Assembly (NCBI GenBank): GCA_964465915.1
Contig: CAYXMJ010000073.1
Location: forward strand, 1 to 13,923
Reading direction: 5' to 3'
Origin: CAVPHV01 sp964465915
Lineage (GTDB): Bacteria; Actinomycetota; Acidimicrobiia; Spongiisociales; UBA5794
DNA: 13,923 nucleotides
Shown here: positions 1 to 6,537 of the stretch, in pieces
How the letters are laid out: each line of letters opens with the position of its first letter
Numbering within the stretch: the stretch's first letter is position 1
Notes under the pieces: generated by a model
Database searches by the model: none
Told to the model about the DNA's origin: nothing
Seen by the model: only the letters and a program-made list of their open reading frames with translations
Made by a program: the position numbers and the translations under genes

Positions 1-414
1 GGACCCCAGCAATTCGGTGACCAGGTCAGCCGCCGGCACGGCTTCCAGCTCGGCGCGTAACGCCGGCTCGGTGGGGGCAAAGGACATGGGGTCCACCAGA
101 GCGCGGAAGTGAAGCCCCGACCCGCCGGCGACGATCGCGGTTGTCCCTTCGGCCTCGAGGGCGTCGAGGACGGTGCGGCCGGCCGACTGATACTCAGCAA
201 CGCTGTAGCTCTCCTCGGGCTCGACCAGGTCGATGAGGTGGTGGGGAACGCGAGCGCAGGTAGCGGCATCGGGCTTGGCCGTGCCTATGTCCATACCTCG
301 GTAGACCTGCATCGAGTCGACCGACACGATCTCCCCCGAGAGCTGAGCGGCGATCGCCATCGCCACATCCGATTTGCCGGACGCAGTCGGACCGAGAATC
401 GCAACGACGGTCAG
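1..414 (-). CDS. miaA: tRNA dimethylallyltransferase MiaA (partial; C-terminal part outside the window)
   Basis: MiaA transfers a dimethylallyl (isopentenyl) group from DMAPP to N6 of A37 in tRNAs that read codons starting with U; MiaB then modifies the product. I translated 138 codons. They show the P-loop GPTASGKS (residues 8-15), the family motif DSMQVYRGMDIGTAKP (33-48), which holds the catalytic Asp and the tRNA/DMAPP contacts, then PHHLIDLVEP and VAGGSGLHFRAL. The family is usually about 300 residues, so over half is missing at the window edge. The start is unusual. Between an in-frame TAA near position 549 and the P-loop there is no ATG, GTG or TTG, and the first such codon (GTG, residue 17) lies after the P-loop. 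The best start is CTG at 414-412, which gives M-T-V-V-A-I-L-G and overlaps the miaB stop as CTGA. Identity is certain; the start is inferred. Confidence 0.93.
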   Translation of the reverse strand, partial: MTVVAILGPTASGKSDVAMAIAAQLSGEIVSVDSMQVYRGMDIGTAKPDAATCARVPHHLIDLVEPEESYSVAEYQSAGRTVLDALEAEGTTAIVAGGSGLHFRALVDPMSFAPTEPALRAELEAVPAADLVTELLGS

Positions 415-1796
415 ATCGGTCGTCCCATCAGGTGATGCGGCGCCGCCCGAACGATCTCTGCGTCGAGCACTGTCCCCGGCGACCAGCTCCCCGGCAGGTG
501 GACCAGCTTGTTGCCCCGGGTCCGCGCCGTGGCCATCTCGGGGTCCTTACGCGATGGACCCTCGATCATCACCTCGTAAACGCCACCCTCCATCTCGACG
601 TTCTTCTCGAACGTGATCCGGTTCTGCAACTCGATGAGGCGCCCAAACCGCTCCTGGATGACCGCGGAGTCGACGTGGCCGTCCATCGTTGCCGCCGGTG
701 TCCCCTCACGCGGCGAGTATTGGAACATGAATGCGGAGTCGAACCGAGCCGCAGCGACCACATTTAGCGTCGCCTCGAAATCCTCCTCGGTCTCACCCGG
801 GAACCCAACGATGATGTCGGTCGACACCGTGAGATCCGAGATGGCCCGTCGGGCCAGGTCGAGTTTGGCCAGGAACCGCGCCGCGTTGTAGCCACGGTGC
901 ATCGCGGCCAAGATGCGGTCACTCCCGGACTGAAGCGGCAAATGGAGTTGCTCGACGACGGCGGGTGTCTCAGCCATGGCCACCGCAACGTCTTCCTGGA
1001 AGTCCTTGGGGTGCGGACTGGTGTAGCGCACCCTGGAGACCCCCTCGACTTCGCCAACCCTCCGCAGCAAATCGGCGAAGATGGGCCGTCTCCCATTCAT
1101 CTCGAGGTCTCGACCGTACGAGTTGACGTTCTGACCGAGCAACGTGACCTCAACAACTCCTCCGGCGGCGAGTTGTTGCACCTCGCGCACGATGTCGCCG
1201 GGTCGCCGGCTCAGCTCTCGACCCCGCACCAGGGGAACGATGCAGAACGTACACGAGTTGTTGCATCCGATGGTGATCGTGACCCAGGCCGAATGCTCGG
1301 CTTCCCGGTGGCTGGGCAATGCCGACGGGATGTCATCGACGGAAGCCGTCTCCTCCCAGATCTCGGTGACGGGGCCCCACTCTTCGGCATGGTCGAGCAG
1401 GTCAAGCACTCGGTGGGTGTTATGGGTGCCGAAGACGACGTCGACCCATGCCGCTCTGGTCTGGATGACCTCACGGTCCTTCTGGGCCATGCACCCGCCG
1501 ACCATGATCTGCATGTCCGGCCGCTCGCCCTTGATCTGCTTCAGGGCGCCGAGGTACCCGTAGAGCTTCTGGTCGGCGTTGTCACGAATGGTGCAGGTAT
1601 TCAGCACGACGACATCGGCCTCTTCCGGACGGCCAACCGCCGTCATGCCGTCGGACTCGAGCAGACCCCCGATACGTTCAGAGTCGTGCTCGTTCATCTG
1701 GCAGCCAAACGTTCGGATGAAGTAGGAACGACCCTGGCGGGTAGCCGGGCGCGGATCTTTGACGGTGGGCATACCGAGCATGGTCATCTCACCCAT
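411..1796 (-). CDS. miaB: tRNA-2-methylthio-N6-dimethylallyladenosine synthase MiaB
   Basis: MiaB is a radical-SAM enzyme with two [4Fe-4S] clusters. It adds a methylthio group to C2 of i6A37 in tRNA, the step after MiaA. The protein has 461 residues, close to family size. The N-terminal UPF0004 domain supplies the auxiliary-cluster cysteines C32 (FGCQMNEHDSE), C68 (LNTCTIRDNA) and C102 (GGCMAQK). The radical-SAM CxxxCxxC is C178, C182 and C185 (IGCNNSCTFCIVP). Further markers are GQNVNSYG, a TSPHPKDF segment, LQSGSDRIL, VGFPGETEEDF and a C-terminal TRAM domain (about residues 390-455). The ATG at 1796 is chosen because GAGGGA (1802-1807) lies five bases upstream; later in-frame Met residues at 4, 6 and 9 have less support. 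It follows rny after 29 bases and overlaps miaA by four, so the three are probably cotranscribed. The MiaB motif set separates it from its paralogue RimO in this window. Confidence 0.96.
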   Translation of the reverse strand: MGEMTMLGMPTVKDPRPATRQGRSYFIRTFGCQMNEHDSERIGGLLESDGMTAVGRPEEADVVVLNTCTIRDNADQKLYGYLGALKQIKGERPDMQIMVGGCMAQKDREVIQTRAAWVDVVFGTHNTHRVLDLLDHAEEWGPVTEIWEETASVDDIPSALPSHREAEHSAWVTITIGCNNSCTFCIVPLVRGRELSRRPGDIVREVQQLAAGGVVEVTLLGQNVNSYGRDLEMNGRRPIFADLLRRVGEVEGVSRVRYTSPHPKDFQEDVAVAMAETPAVVEQLHLPLQSGSDRILAAMHRGYNAARFLAKLDLARRAISDLTVSTDIIVGFPGETEEDFEATLNVVAAARFDSAFMFQYSPREGTPAATMDGHVDSAVIQERFGRLIELQNRITFEKNVEMEGGVYEVMIEGPSRKDPEMATARTRGNKLVHLPGSWSPGTVLDAEIVRAAPHHLMGRPI

Positions 1797-1825
1797 GGAC
1801 GTCCCTCATCGAGCGGTGGCGTGGC

Positions 1826-3355
1826 CTATCGGGCGAAGTCCTTGGCGCGGTACTCGCGGATGACCGTCACCTCGATCTGGCCCGGATACTGTAGGTCCTC
1901 TTCCAGCCTACGAGCTACCTGCCTGGCCAGCTCGGACGAAGCCAGGTCGTCGAGTTGGCCCGGGTCGACCACGACTCGGATCTCTCGGCCGGCCTGCATC
2001 GCAAAGACCCGCTCCACACCGGGGAACGAGCCTGCAAGCTCCTCGAGCCGCTCCAGGCGCCGCACATAGGACTCGAGCGCTTCGCGTCGCGCCCCGGGAC
2101 GGGCGGCCGACACTGCGTCGGCGGCCTGCACCAGAATGGCGGTCAGCGTGCGGGGCTCGACCTCGTTGTGGTGCGCTTCGATGGCGTGAACGATGGCCGC
2201 GTCCTCACCAAACCGGCGGGCGATCTCGGCACCGATGAGGGCGTGGGACCCGCCGACTTCGTGGGATACGGCCTTGCCGATGTCGTGAAGGAAGGCGGCT
2301 CGCTTCGCCTCGGCTGCGTCGATGCCCAACTCGGCAGCGAGCATGCCGGCAACGTGGGCGGCTTCCACGAGATGATTGAGAACGTTCTGTCCATAGGAGG
2401 TCCGGAACTTGAGCCGTCCCAGCAAGGTGACCAGCTCGGCGTGCATCCGAGTGACACCTACTTCCAGCAGGGCCCATTCCCCGGCATCACGGATCGTCTG
2501 CTCGACTTCGTCACGTGACTTCTGGTAGGCCTCCTCGATCGAGGCGGGGTGGATGCGTCCGTCCTCTACGAGGCGTTCGAGGGTGAGCCTGGCGACTTCG
2601 CGTCGCACGGGGTCGAACGTTGAGACGGAAACGGCCTCAGGAGTGTCATCGACGATCAGGTTGACGCCGGTGATGGCTTCGAAGGTGCGGATGTTGCGCC
2701 CGTCTCTGCCGATGACGCGGCCCTTCATGTCGTCGGCGGGCAGCGGAACGACCGACACGGTGGTTTCGGATACCACGCCGGCGGCGAGCCGCTGGATAGT
2801 CGCGGCGAGGATGCGGCGGCCCCGCCGTTCCGCTTCCTCGCGAGCTTTGACCTCGATGTCTCGCACCAGGACCATGGCTTCGCGTCGCGCCTCGTCCTCG
2901 ACCTTTTCCAGCAGCTCCTGTTTCGCCACTCGCGAATCGAACCCTGCGAGGCGCTCGAGGTTGGATCGCGCCTCTTCCTGGAGGCTCTCGGTGACGGCGC
3001 GGGCCTCGGCGAGCTGACGATCCTTGTCGAGCATCAGATCTTCGCGCTGCGCCAGATTCGCCGCTCGCTGTTCGAGAGTTGCTTCGCGCTGGGCGAGGCG
3101 TTCCTCGAGTGAGGTGATCTCGATGCGACGGTGCTCGAGGGTGGCTTCCTCTCGTTCCCGGTAAGTCTCCGCCATTGCGCGAGCTTCTTCGTCGGCTCTG
3201 GAGAGGACCCGCTGCGCCTCGAGTCGAGACTGACCGAGGATCTCCTCTGCCGAAGACGACGCCTCACGAGTCCGGCGTCGATGGAGTTCCCTCCCGGCAA
3301 AGAATCCAATCAGTCCGACAATCAGGCTCACCAGGGCCATGGTCACCCAGTCCAT
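1826..3355 (-). CDS. rny: Ribonuclease Y (membrane-anchored endoribonuclease)
   Basis: RNase Y is a membrane-tethered endoribonuclease that starts mRNA decay in many Gram-positive bacteria. The 509-residue product has the full domain order. There is one N-terminal transmembrane helix (about 4-20), followed at once by a basic RELHRRR stretch. A long Glu/Arg/Gln-rich coiled coil spans about 35-180. A KH RNA-binding domain carries GRVIGRDGRNIR (212-223). The HD metal-dependent hydrolase domain has the HD pair at H357-D358 in FLHDIGK, then HHNE (395-398), and the usual C-terminal segment ends in IEVTVIREYRAKDFAR. An upstream GTG at 3418 would add 21 non-helical residues. I prefer ATG at 3355 because GGAGGGAG (3361-3368) sits just upstream and the membrane helix then begins at the N terminus. 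rny after recA is best known from Bacillus; here it takes the place where many actinobacteria carry recX. Confidence 0.95.
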   Translation of the reverse strand: MDWVTMALVSLIVGLIGFFAGRELHRRRTREASSSAEEILGQSRLEAQRVLSRADEEARAMAETYREREEATLEHRRIEITSLEERLAQREATLEQRAANLAQREDLMLDKDRQLAEARAVTESLQEEARSNLERLAGFDSRVAKQELLEKVEDEARREAMVLVRDIEVKAREEAERRGRRILAATIQRLAAGVVSETTVSVVPLPADDMKGRVIGRDGRNIRTFEAITGVNLIVDDTPEAVSVSTFDPVRREVARLTLERLVEDGRIHPASIEEAYQKSRDEVEQTIRDAGEWALLEVGVTRMHAELVTLLGRLKFRTSYGQNVLNHLVEAAHVAGMLAAELGIDAAEAKRAAFLHDIGKAVSHEVGGSHALIGAEIARRFGEDAAIVHAIEAHHNEVEPRTLTAILVQAADAVSAARPGARREALESYVRRLERLEELAGSFPGVERVFAMQAGREIRVVVDPGQLDDLASSELARQVARRLEEDLQYPGQIEVTVIREYRAKDFAR

Positions 3356-3360
3356 GTCGG

Positions 3361-3370
3361 CTCCCTCCCC
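3361..3370 (-). promoter_or_regulatory. Ribosome binding site deciding the rny start
   Basis: On the minus strand GGGGAGGGAG ends five bases before the ATG at 3355. It decides between this ATG and the upstream in-frame GTG at 3418. Confidence 0.7.
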
Positions 3371-3388
3371 GGACCCCAAAACGCACAC

Positions 3389-3412
3389 GTGCCAAGCCCT
3401 TGGGCTCGGCAC
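3389..3412 (-). promoter_or_regulatory. Near-palindromic hairpin in the rny leader
   Basis: The arms GTGCCAAGCCC (3389-3399) and GGGCTCGGCAC (3402-3412) pair over 11 positions with a single A/C mismatch and a 2-base TT centre. The element lies 34 bases upstream of the rny ATG and about 18 bases before its Shine-Dalgarno sequence. It could be an RNA hairpin in the 5' leader, an operator, or a terminator-like stem, but no T-run follows on the minus strand. The structure is seen; its function is unknown. Confidence 0.45.
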
Positions 3413-3634
3413 ACACACGGCCTCACGACGCGTCGAACGGCGTCAGCTATTCGCTACAGCACGCTCCTGGTCGTCTGTCGTGAGCCATGGTCCCTGCGTT
3501 TCAGTCGTTCCGGTGGTTTGTTGTTCGGTAATTCGTGTGTGTGTGTCTTGCCTCGATGCTACCCCAGAAAATGGTCGAACGGAACCATCGATTTGCTGAT
3601 TCTGGTTTCGCGGGCTCGCGTTGACCTGCCGGCG

Positions 3635-3673
3635 CGGGTTGGGGGGCCCGCCAACTCCGGAACCCCCAACCCG
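3635..3673 (-). terminator. Putative GC-rich hairpin terminator after recA
   Basis: CGGGTTGGGGG (3635-3645) and CCCCCAACCCG (3663-3673) pair perfectly over 11 bases around a 17-base loop. The stem begins 17 bases after the recA stop codon. No U-tract follows on the minus strand, so it would be a stem-only terminator of the kind often proposed in actinobacteria, or a stabilising 3' structure. It suggests that recA and rny are mostly separate transcripts. Confidence 0.45.
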
Positions 3674-3689
3674 GTGTGCCTGGGCGGGC

Positions 3690-5834
3690 TCAGCCCTCGT
3701 CGGCAGCGTCGCCCCTCTCGGCCCCTTCGACCGCTTCGGTGCCGTCGCTCTCGGCTTCCTCGTCTTCGATCACCCCGACCGCTCGCAACACCCGGTCCTG
3801 GAGTTGCATGGCAAGCTCCGGGTTCTCTCGCAGGAACTGTTTCGCCTTCTCACGACCCTGTCCGAGCTGATCGCCATCAAAGGTGTACCAGGCTCCGGCC
3901 TTGCGAACGATCCCCTGCTCGACGGCCACGTCGATGAGGCTTCCTTCGCGCGAGATGCCCTCTCCGAACATGATGTCGAACTCTGCCACCCGGAACGGCG
4001 GCGCCACCTTGTTCTTGACGATCTTGGCCCGCACCTTGTTGCCGACGTTGTCGGTGCCCTGCTTGATGGCTTCGATCCGGCGCACGTCGATCCGCACACT
4101 GGCGTAGAACTTCAGGGCCCTTCCACCTGGCGTCGTCTCAGGGGAGTTGTGCACCATCACGCCATCGGCCAGGTAGTTGTGGTGGCCTTCGATTTCGATG
4201 TCGAACTTCTGCATCGACCGCGTCGGCGGCTTCTCGTGAATGTCAACGATCGGCGCCGGCGTCAGCTTCATGCACTTCTCTGCCGGTTCGACCGCAACTG
4301 TTCCGCGGCCCCGATGATGTTGCAGCAGCTTGTACGACATCACGTCCGGCACGTAGGGCGCGATCAGGGCGTGGAGCGCCTCGGTACCGTCCTTGTCGAA
4401 GACGATCACCGCCTTGCCACCGCGTTCGGTGAGCTTGCTCGACAACCCGTAGGTGTCATTCAGAAGTCGAACGAGTCGTGTCCGCGACGTTGCTTCCATT
4501 GCTTCAACGCAAACCTCGGACCGTCCGGCCGATCCGTCGACCCGGCGTTCGGAGAACGACCCATCATCGAGGTACCAGATGGCCAGAGCGAACGGAGTGA
4601 GTTCCTTCAGGTAGTCCCAACTGAACACCTTCTTGCCTCCGAGGTAAACGGCCTGCCGAAGACCATCGAGTTCGATCAAGGGCGTGGTCTCGACCATGAG
4701 GCCGCCCTTGGCGTGGGGGCTGATGGACGTCGGCACACCTTCGAGGAGGGACGCCTTCCAGCGGGCGTAGCCGTCTTGCTTGGGGCCGTGCCCAAAACGG
4801 AAGCGTGACTTCAGGGTCACGCCCACGGCGTGAACAGGCTTCGGCGAGATCGACCCATCGCCCATCAAGCCGCCGTAGACGAGTTGGCGCTGCTGAGCCG
4901 ACAGGTAGTGCGGTAGCGGCATCAACACCGAGTCGCCCACCCGTAGGTCAGCGGCTTCCTGCCACCCCAGCGGCGTCGCAATCTTGTGGGGATCGGTCAC
5001 CGCGAACTGCGCCCTCCCATTGCCCTCCGGCTTGTAGACCGTGAACTGCAGAAAGCGCTCAGCCTTCCCGTTGTCGAACCAGTTCACGATGCGCTTCGGT
5101 TCAACCGTTCCCGTCTCAGGGTCAACAGCGAGAACTTCGACATCCATCTTCTGGTTGACGATCTTGCCGATCTTCTCCTGCGTTCCATCTGCGAGTGTGA
5201 CCCGCGTTCCATATTGGAGGCATCCAAACATCACACCGATCTTCTCGCGCAACTGGTTGATGAAGATGGCGGTGGTATCCGAGCGGTTGATCGTGCCGGC
5301 CAGCTTCCGCAATGCCTGGGACATCAGGCGAGCCTGGAGACCTACGTGGGTATCGCCCATATCGCCTTCGAGTTCAGCTCGCGGCACCAGGGCGGCCACC
5401 GAGTCGACCACGACCACGTCGAGGGCACCGGACCGAATCAGCATATCGGCAATCTCGAGCGCCTGCTCGCCCGTGTCCGGTTGTGAGATCAGCAACTCAT
5501 CGACATCGACCCCAAGCGCCTTCGCATAGATCGGATCGAGTGCATGTTCGGCATCAATAAACGCCGCCACTCCGCCGTTGCGCTGCGCTTCCGCCACGAC
5601 ATGCAAGGCAAGCGACGTTTTTCCGCTGCTCTCCGGTCCGTATATCTCGACGACACGGCCGCGAGGCACACCGCCGATACCAAGAGCGAGGTCAAGTGAC
5701 AACGCGCCGGTTGGGATGGCCGCGACGTTCTTCACGGCACTGTCGCTGAGCTTCATGATGGCGCCCTTGCCGAACTGCCGCTCGATCTGCGACATCGCCA
5801 TGTCGAGGGTCTTGTCCCTATCCGCTTGATCCAC
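3690..5834 (-). CDS. recA: Recombinase RecA with an in-frame intein (precursor)
   Basis: RecA forms ATP-dependent filaments on single-stranded DNA, drives strand exchange and promotes LexA self-cleavage. The precursor has 714 residues. Removing residues 205-563 leaves 204+151 = 355, normal for RecA. The N-terminal extein has Walker A GPESSGKT (66-73), the Walker B region VVVVDSVAAL (about 140-149) and FINQLREKIGVMFG. The C-terminal extein resumes with SPETTPGGRALKFYASVR and continues through KNKVAPPFRVAEFDIMFG to a strongly acidic tail (about residues 687-714). The start is GTG at 5834, with AAGGGAG six bases upstream. The reading frame is open throughout, so an active RecA requires protein splicing. 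It lies 145 bases after thpR, with its own regulatory region, and a hairpin follows the stop. No recX follows. Confidence 0.98.
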   Translation of the reverse strand: MDQADRDKTLDMAMSQIERQFGKGAIMKLSDSAVKNVAAIPTGALSLDLALGIGGVPRGRVVEIYGPESSGKTSLALHVVAEAQRNGGVAAFIDAEHALDPIYAKALGVDVDELLISQPDTGEQALEIADMLIRSGALDVVVVDSVAALVPRAELEGDMGDTHVGLQARLMSQALRKLAGTINRSDTTAIFINQLREKIGVMFGCLQYGTRVTLADGTQEKIGKIVNQKMDVEVLAVDPETGTVEPKRIVNWFDNGKAERFLQFTVYKPEGNGRAQFAVTDPHKIATPLGWQEAADLRVGDSVLMPLPHYLSAQQRQLVYGGLMGDGSISPKPVHAVGVTLKSRFRFGHGPKQDGYARWKASLLEGVPTSISPHAKGGLMVETTPLIELDGLRQAVYLGGKKVFSWDYLKELTPFALAIWYLDDGSFSERRVDGSAGRSEVCVEAMEATSRTRLVRLLNDTYGLSSKLTERGGKAVIVFDKDGTEALHALIAPYVPDVMSYKLLQHHRGRGTVAVEPAEKCMKLTPAPIVDIHEKPPTRSMQKFDIEIEGHHNYLADGVMVHNSPETTPGGRALKFYASVRIDVRRIEAIKQGTDNVGNKVRAKIVKNKVAPPFRVAEFDIMFGEGISREGSLIDVAVEQGIVRKAGAWYTFDGDQLGQGREKAKQFLRENPELAMQLQDRVLRAVGVIEDEEAESDGTEAVEGAERGDAADEG
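4146..5222 (-). mobile_element. RecA intein (359 residues) with LAGLIDADG homing endonuclease domain
   Basis: The element is inserted in frame between G204 and S564 of RecA. It begins with Cys (block A, CLQYGTRVTLADG). Block B has T280 and H283 in FAVTDPHKIATP. Block F is FDIEIEGHHNYLADG, and block G ends GVMVHN|S with penultimate His562, terminal Asn563 and Ser as the +1 nucleophile, so every class 1 splicing residue is present. A central endonuclease domain shows two dodecapeptide-like motifs, LVYGGLMGDGSIS (D326) and ALAIWYLDDGSF (D424), both with acidic residues, so cleavage activity is possible. From memory this is the insertion point of the Mycobacterium leprae RecA intein, and segments such as TLADG..EKIGKIVNQKMDV resemble it. 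The M. tuberculosis site (after KNK) is empty here. The RecA motif 'MFG SPETT' is exactly restored by excision. Confidence 0.95.
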
Positions 5835-5840
5835 CAGAAG

Positions 5841-5847
5841 CTCCCTT
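5841..5847 (-). promoter_or_regulatory. recA ribosome binding site supporting a GTG start
   Basis: AAGGGAG on the minus strand lies six bases before the GTG at 5834. The next codons give DQADRDKTLDMAMSQIERQFG, the normal RecA N terminus, so GTG is the start. Confidence 0.75.
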
Positions 5848-5876
5848 CGGAGATTGTCTATTGCTCACTCACCGGC

Positions 5877-5899
5877 AGCGTATGCGGTGCGTGTGACAA
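5877..5899 (-). promoter_or_regulatory. RecA-NDp-like promoter of recA (LexA-independent damage promoter type)
   Basis: The minus strand reads TTGTCA, then CAC, then eight bases, then TACGCT. The mycobacterial RecA-NDp consensus, as I recall it, is tTGTCRgtg-N8-TAnnnT. The TTGTCR core, the TAnnnT -10 and the exact spacing match; the gtg triplet does not (CAC). In mycobacteria this promoter class is driven by PafBC, independently of LexA. Transcription from here would start about 30-36 bases before the recA GTG. PafBC genes are not in the window. The match is seen; the regulation is inferred. Confidence 0.6.
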
Positions 5900-5944
5900 A
5901 ACTACATCGGTGTAACCGCAATCGGCTACCCCCGGTACAGTAGG

Positions 5945-5958
5945 CGAACATGTGTTCG
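5945..5958. promoter_or_regulatory. SOS box (LexA operator) upstream of recA
   Basis: CGAACATGTGTTCG is a perfect match to the Gram-positive/actinobacterial LexA site CGAAC-N4-GTTCG. It sits in the thpR-recA gap, 110 bases before the recA GTG and about 45 bases upstream of the RecA-NDp-like element. I found no second copy in the window. LexA control of recA is the expected role; which promoter it represses cannot be read with confidence. Confidence 0.85.
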
Positions 5959-5979
5959 ATGGCAACGACCTGCCGCCGG

Positions 5980-6537
5980 TCACAGCTCAACGATGTCGAG
6001 CGCCTGGTAGACGGCTCCCCCTTTGCGGAGATGGCTCTCGTAGAGGGTGATCGCCGTCACCGGCATCTTGACGGCGAAGGGAGGGAACGTCTCGGCCAGG
6101 TCCGTCACGTCCTGCGGCGGGCGGATCCGGCTCAGAGTCAGGTGGGGGTGATACGGCCGGTCCTCTGGCTCGTATCCGACGGTCTGCGCCGCCTCTTCGG
6201 CCACGGCGGCCAGTTCGCCCAACTCGCCGGCGCCGCCGTCGACACCGAGCCAGAGCACCGTGGCCCGCCGCTGCTTGGGGAATGCACCAAGGCCCCCGAA
6301 GCGCACCACAAAGGGCCCGGGCATAGGTGACTCGTCGAGCGCCCGCATCACGCCGTCCCGCTGTGGCTCGGTGGCCCACCCAAGGAAACGAAGCGTGAGA
6401 TGCCAGTTCTGGGACCGCACCGCCCGGCCGGGCAGAGCGCCACCACCATGTGCCGTCAAATGAGCCGCCAATAGCCGCCGAGTCGGCTCATCGAGTGCAG
6501 CGGCGAGAAACAGCCGGCGCCGCGACGTCTCCGTCAT
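5980..6537 (-). CDS. thpR: RNA 2',3'-cyclic phosphodiesterase (2'-5' RNA ligase family, ThpR)
   Basis: This is a 185-residue member of the 2H phosphoesterase superfamily. These enzymes open 2',3'-cyclic phosphates at RNA ends to 2'-phosphates and can join 2'-5' linked RNA in vitro; the physiological substrate is unclear. The two signature HxTx motifs are present: HLTLRF (H46, T48) and HLTLSRIR (H132, T134). An N-terminal RRRLFLAAALDEPTR segment and FPPF near 151 fit the family. The ATG at 6537 overlaps the cinA stop as ATGA, implying translational coupling; an upstream in-frame start at 6582 would run deeper into cinA and is not needed. It is the last gene before the recA regulatory region. 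The cinA-recA neighbourhood commonly carries this family in actinobacteria and other phyla. Confidence 0.9.
   Translation of the reverse strand: MTETSRRRLFLAAALDEPTRRLLAAHLTAHGGGALPGRAVRSQNWHLTLRFLGWATEPQRDGVMRALDESPMPGPFVVRFGGLGAFPKQRRATVLWLGVDGGAGELGELAAVAEEAAQTVGYEPEDRPYHPHLTLSRIRPPQDVTDLAETFPPFAVKMPVTAITLYESHLRKGGAVYQALDIVEL

Larger units (their letters stand above)
3356..3689. other. recA-rny intergenic region (334 bases, no gene)
   Basis: I find no coding region, tRNA or repeat array here. From the recA side it holds a GC-rich hairpin (3635-3673), a short GT tract of six units (3535-3546), a 10-base perfect palindrome cgacgcgtcg (3426-3435), the leader hairpin (3389-3412) and the rny ribosome binding site. 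A TAGCAT on the minus strand (3556-3561) fits an actinobacterial TAnnnT -10 element for rny, but I see no convincing -35, so I do not call it a promoter. Confidence 0.6.

Noticed and set aside
897..2069. Plus-strand open frame (390 codons) spanning the miaB/rny junction
   Set aside because: It lies opposite conserved cysteine motifs of MiaB and the end of RNase Y and resembles no protein family.
3535..3546. GT dinucleotide tract of six units as a phase-variable repeat
   Set aside because: Too short and not inside a gene or a convincing promoter; probably chance.
4019..4021. Second intein site in RecA (KNK position used in M. tuberculosis)
   Set aside because: The sequence runs KIVKNKVAPPF without interruption, so no intein is present there.
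3621..4808. Plus-strand open frame (395 codons) opposite recA and its intein
   Set aside because: Antisense shadow of a verified RecA/intein frame; it crosses the intein border without regard to it.
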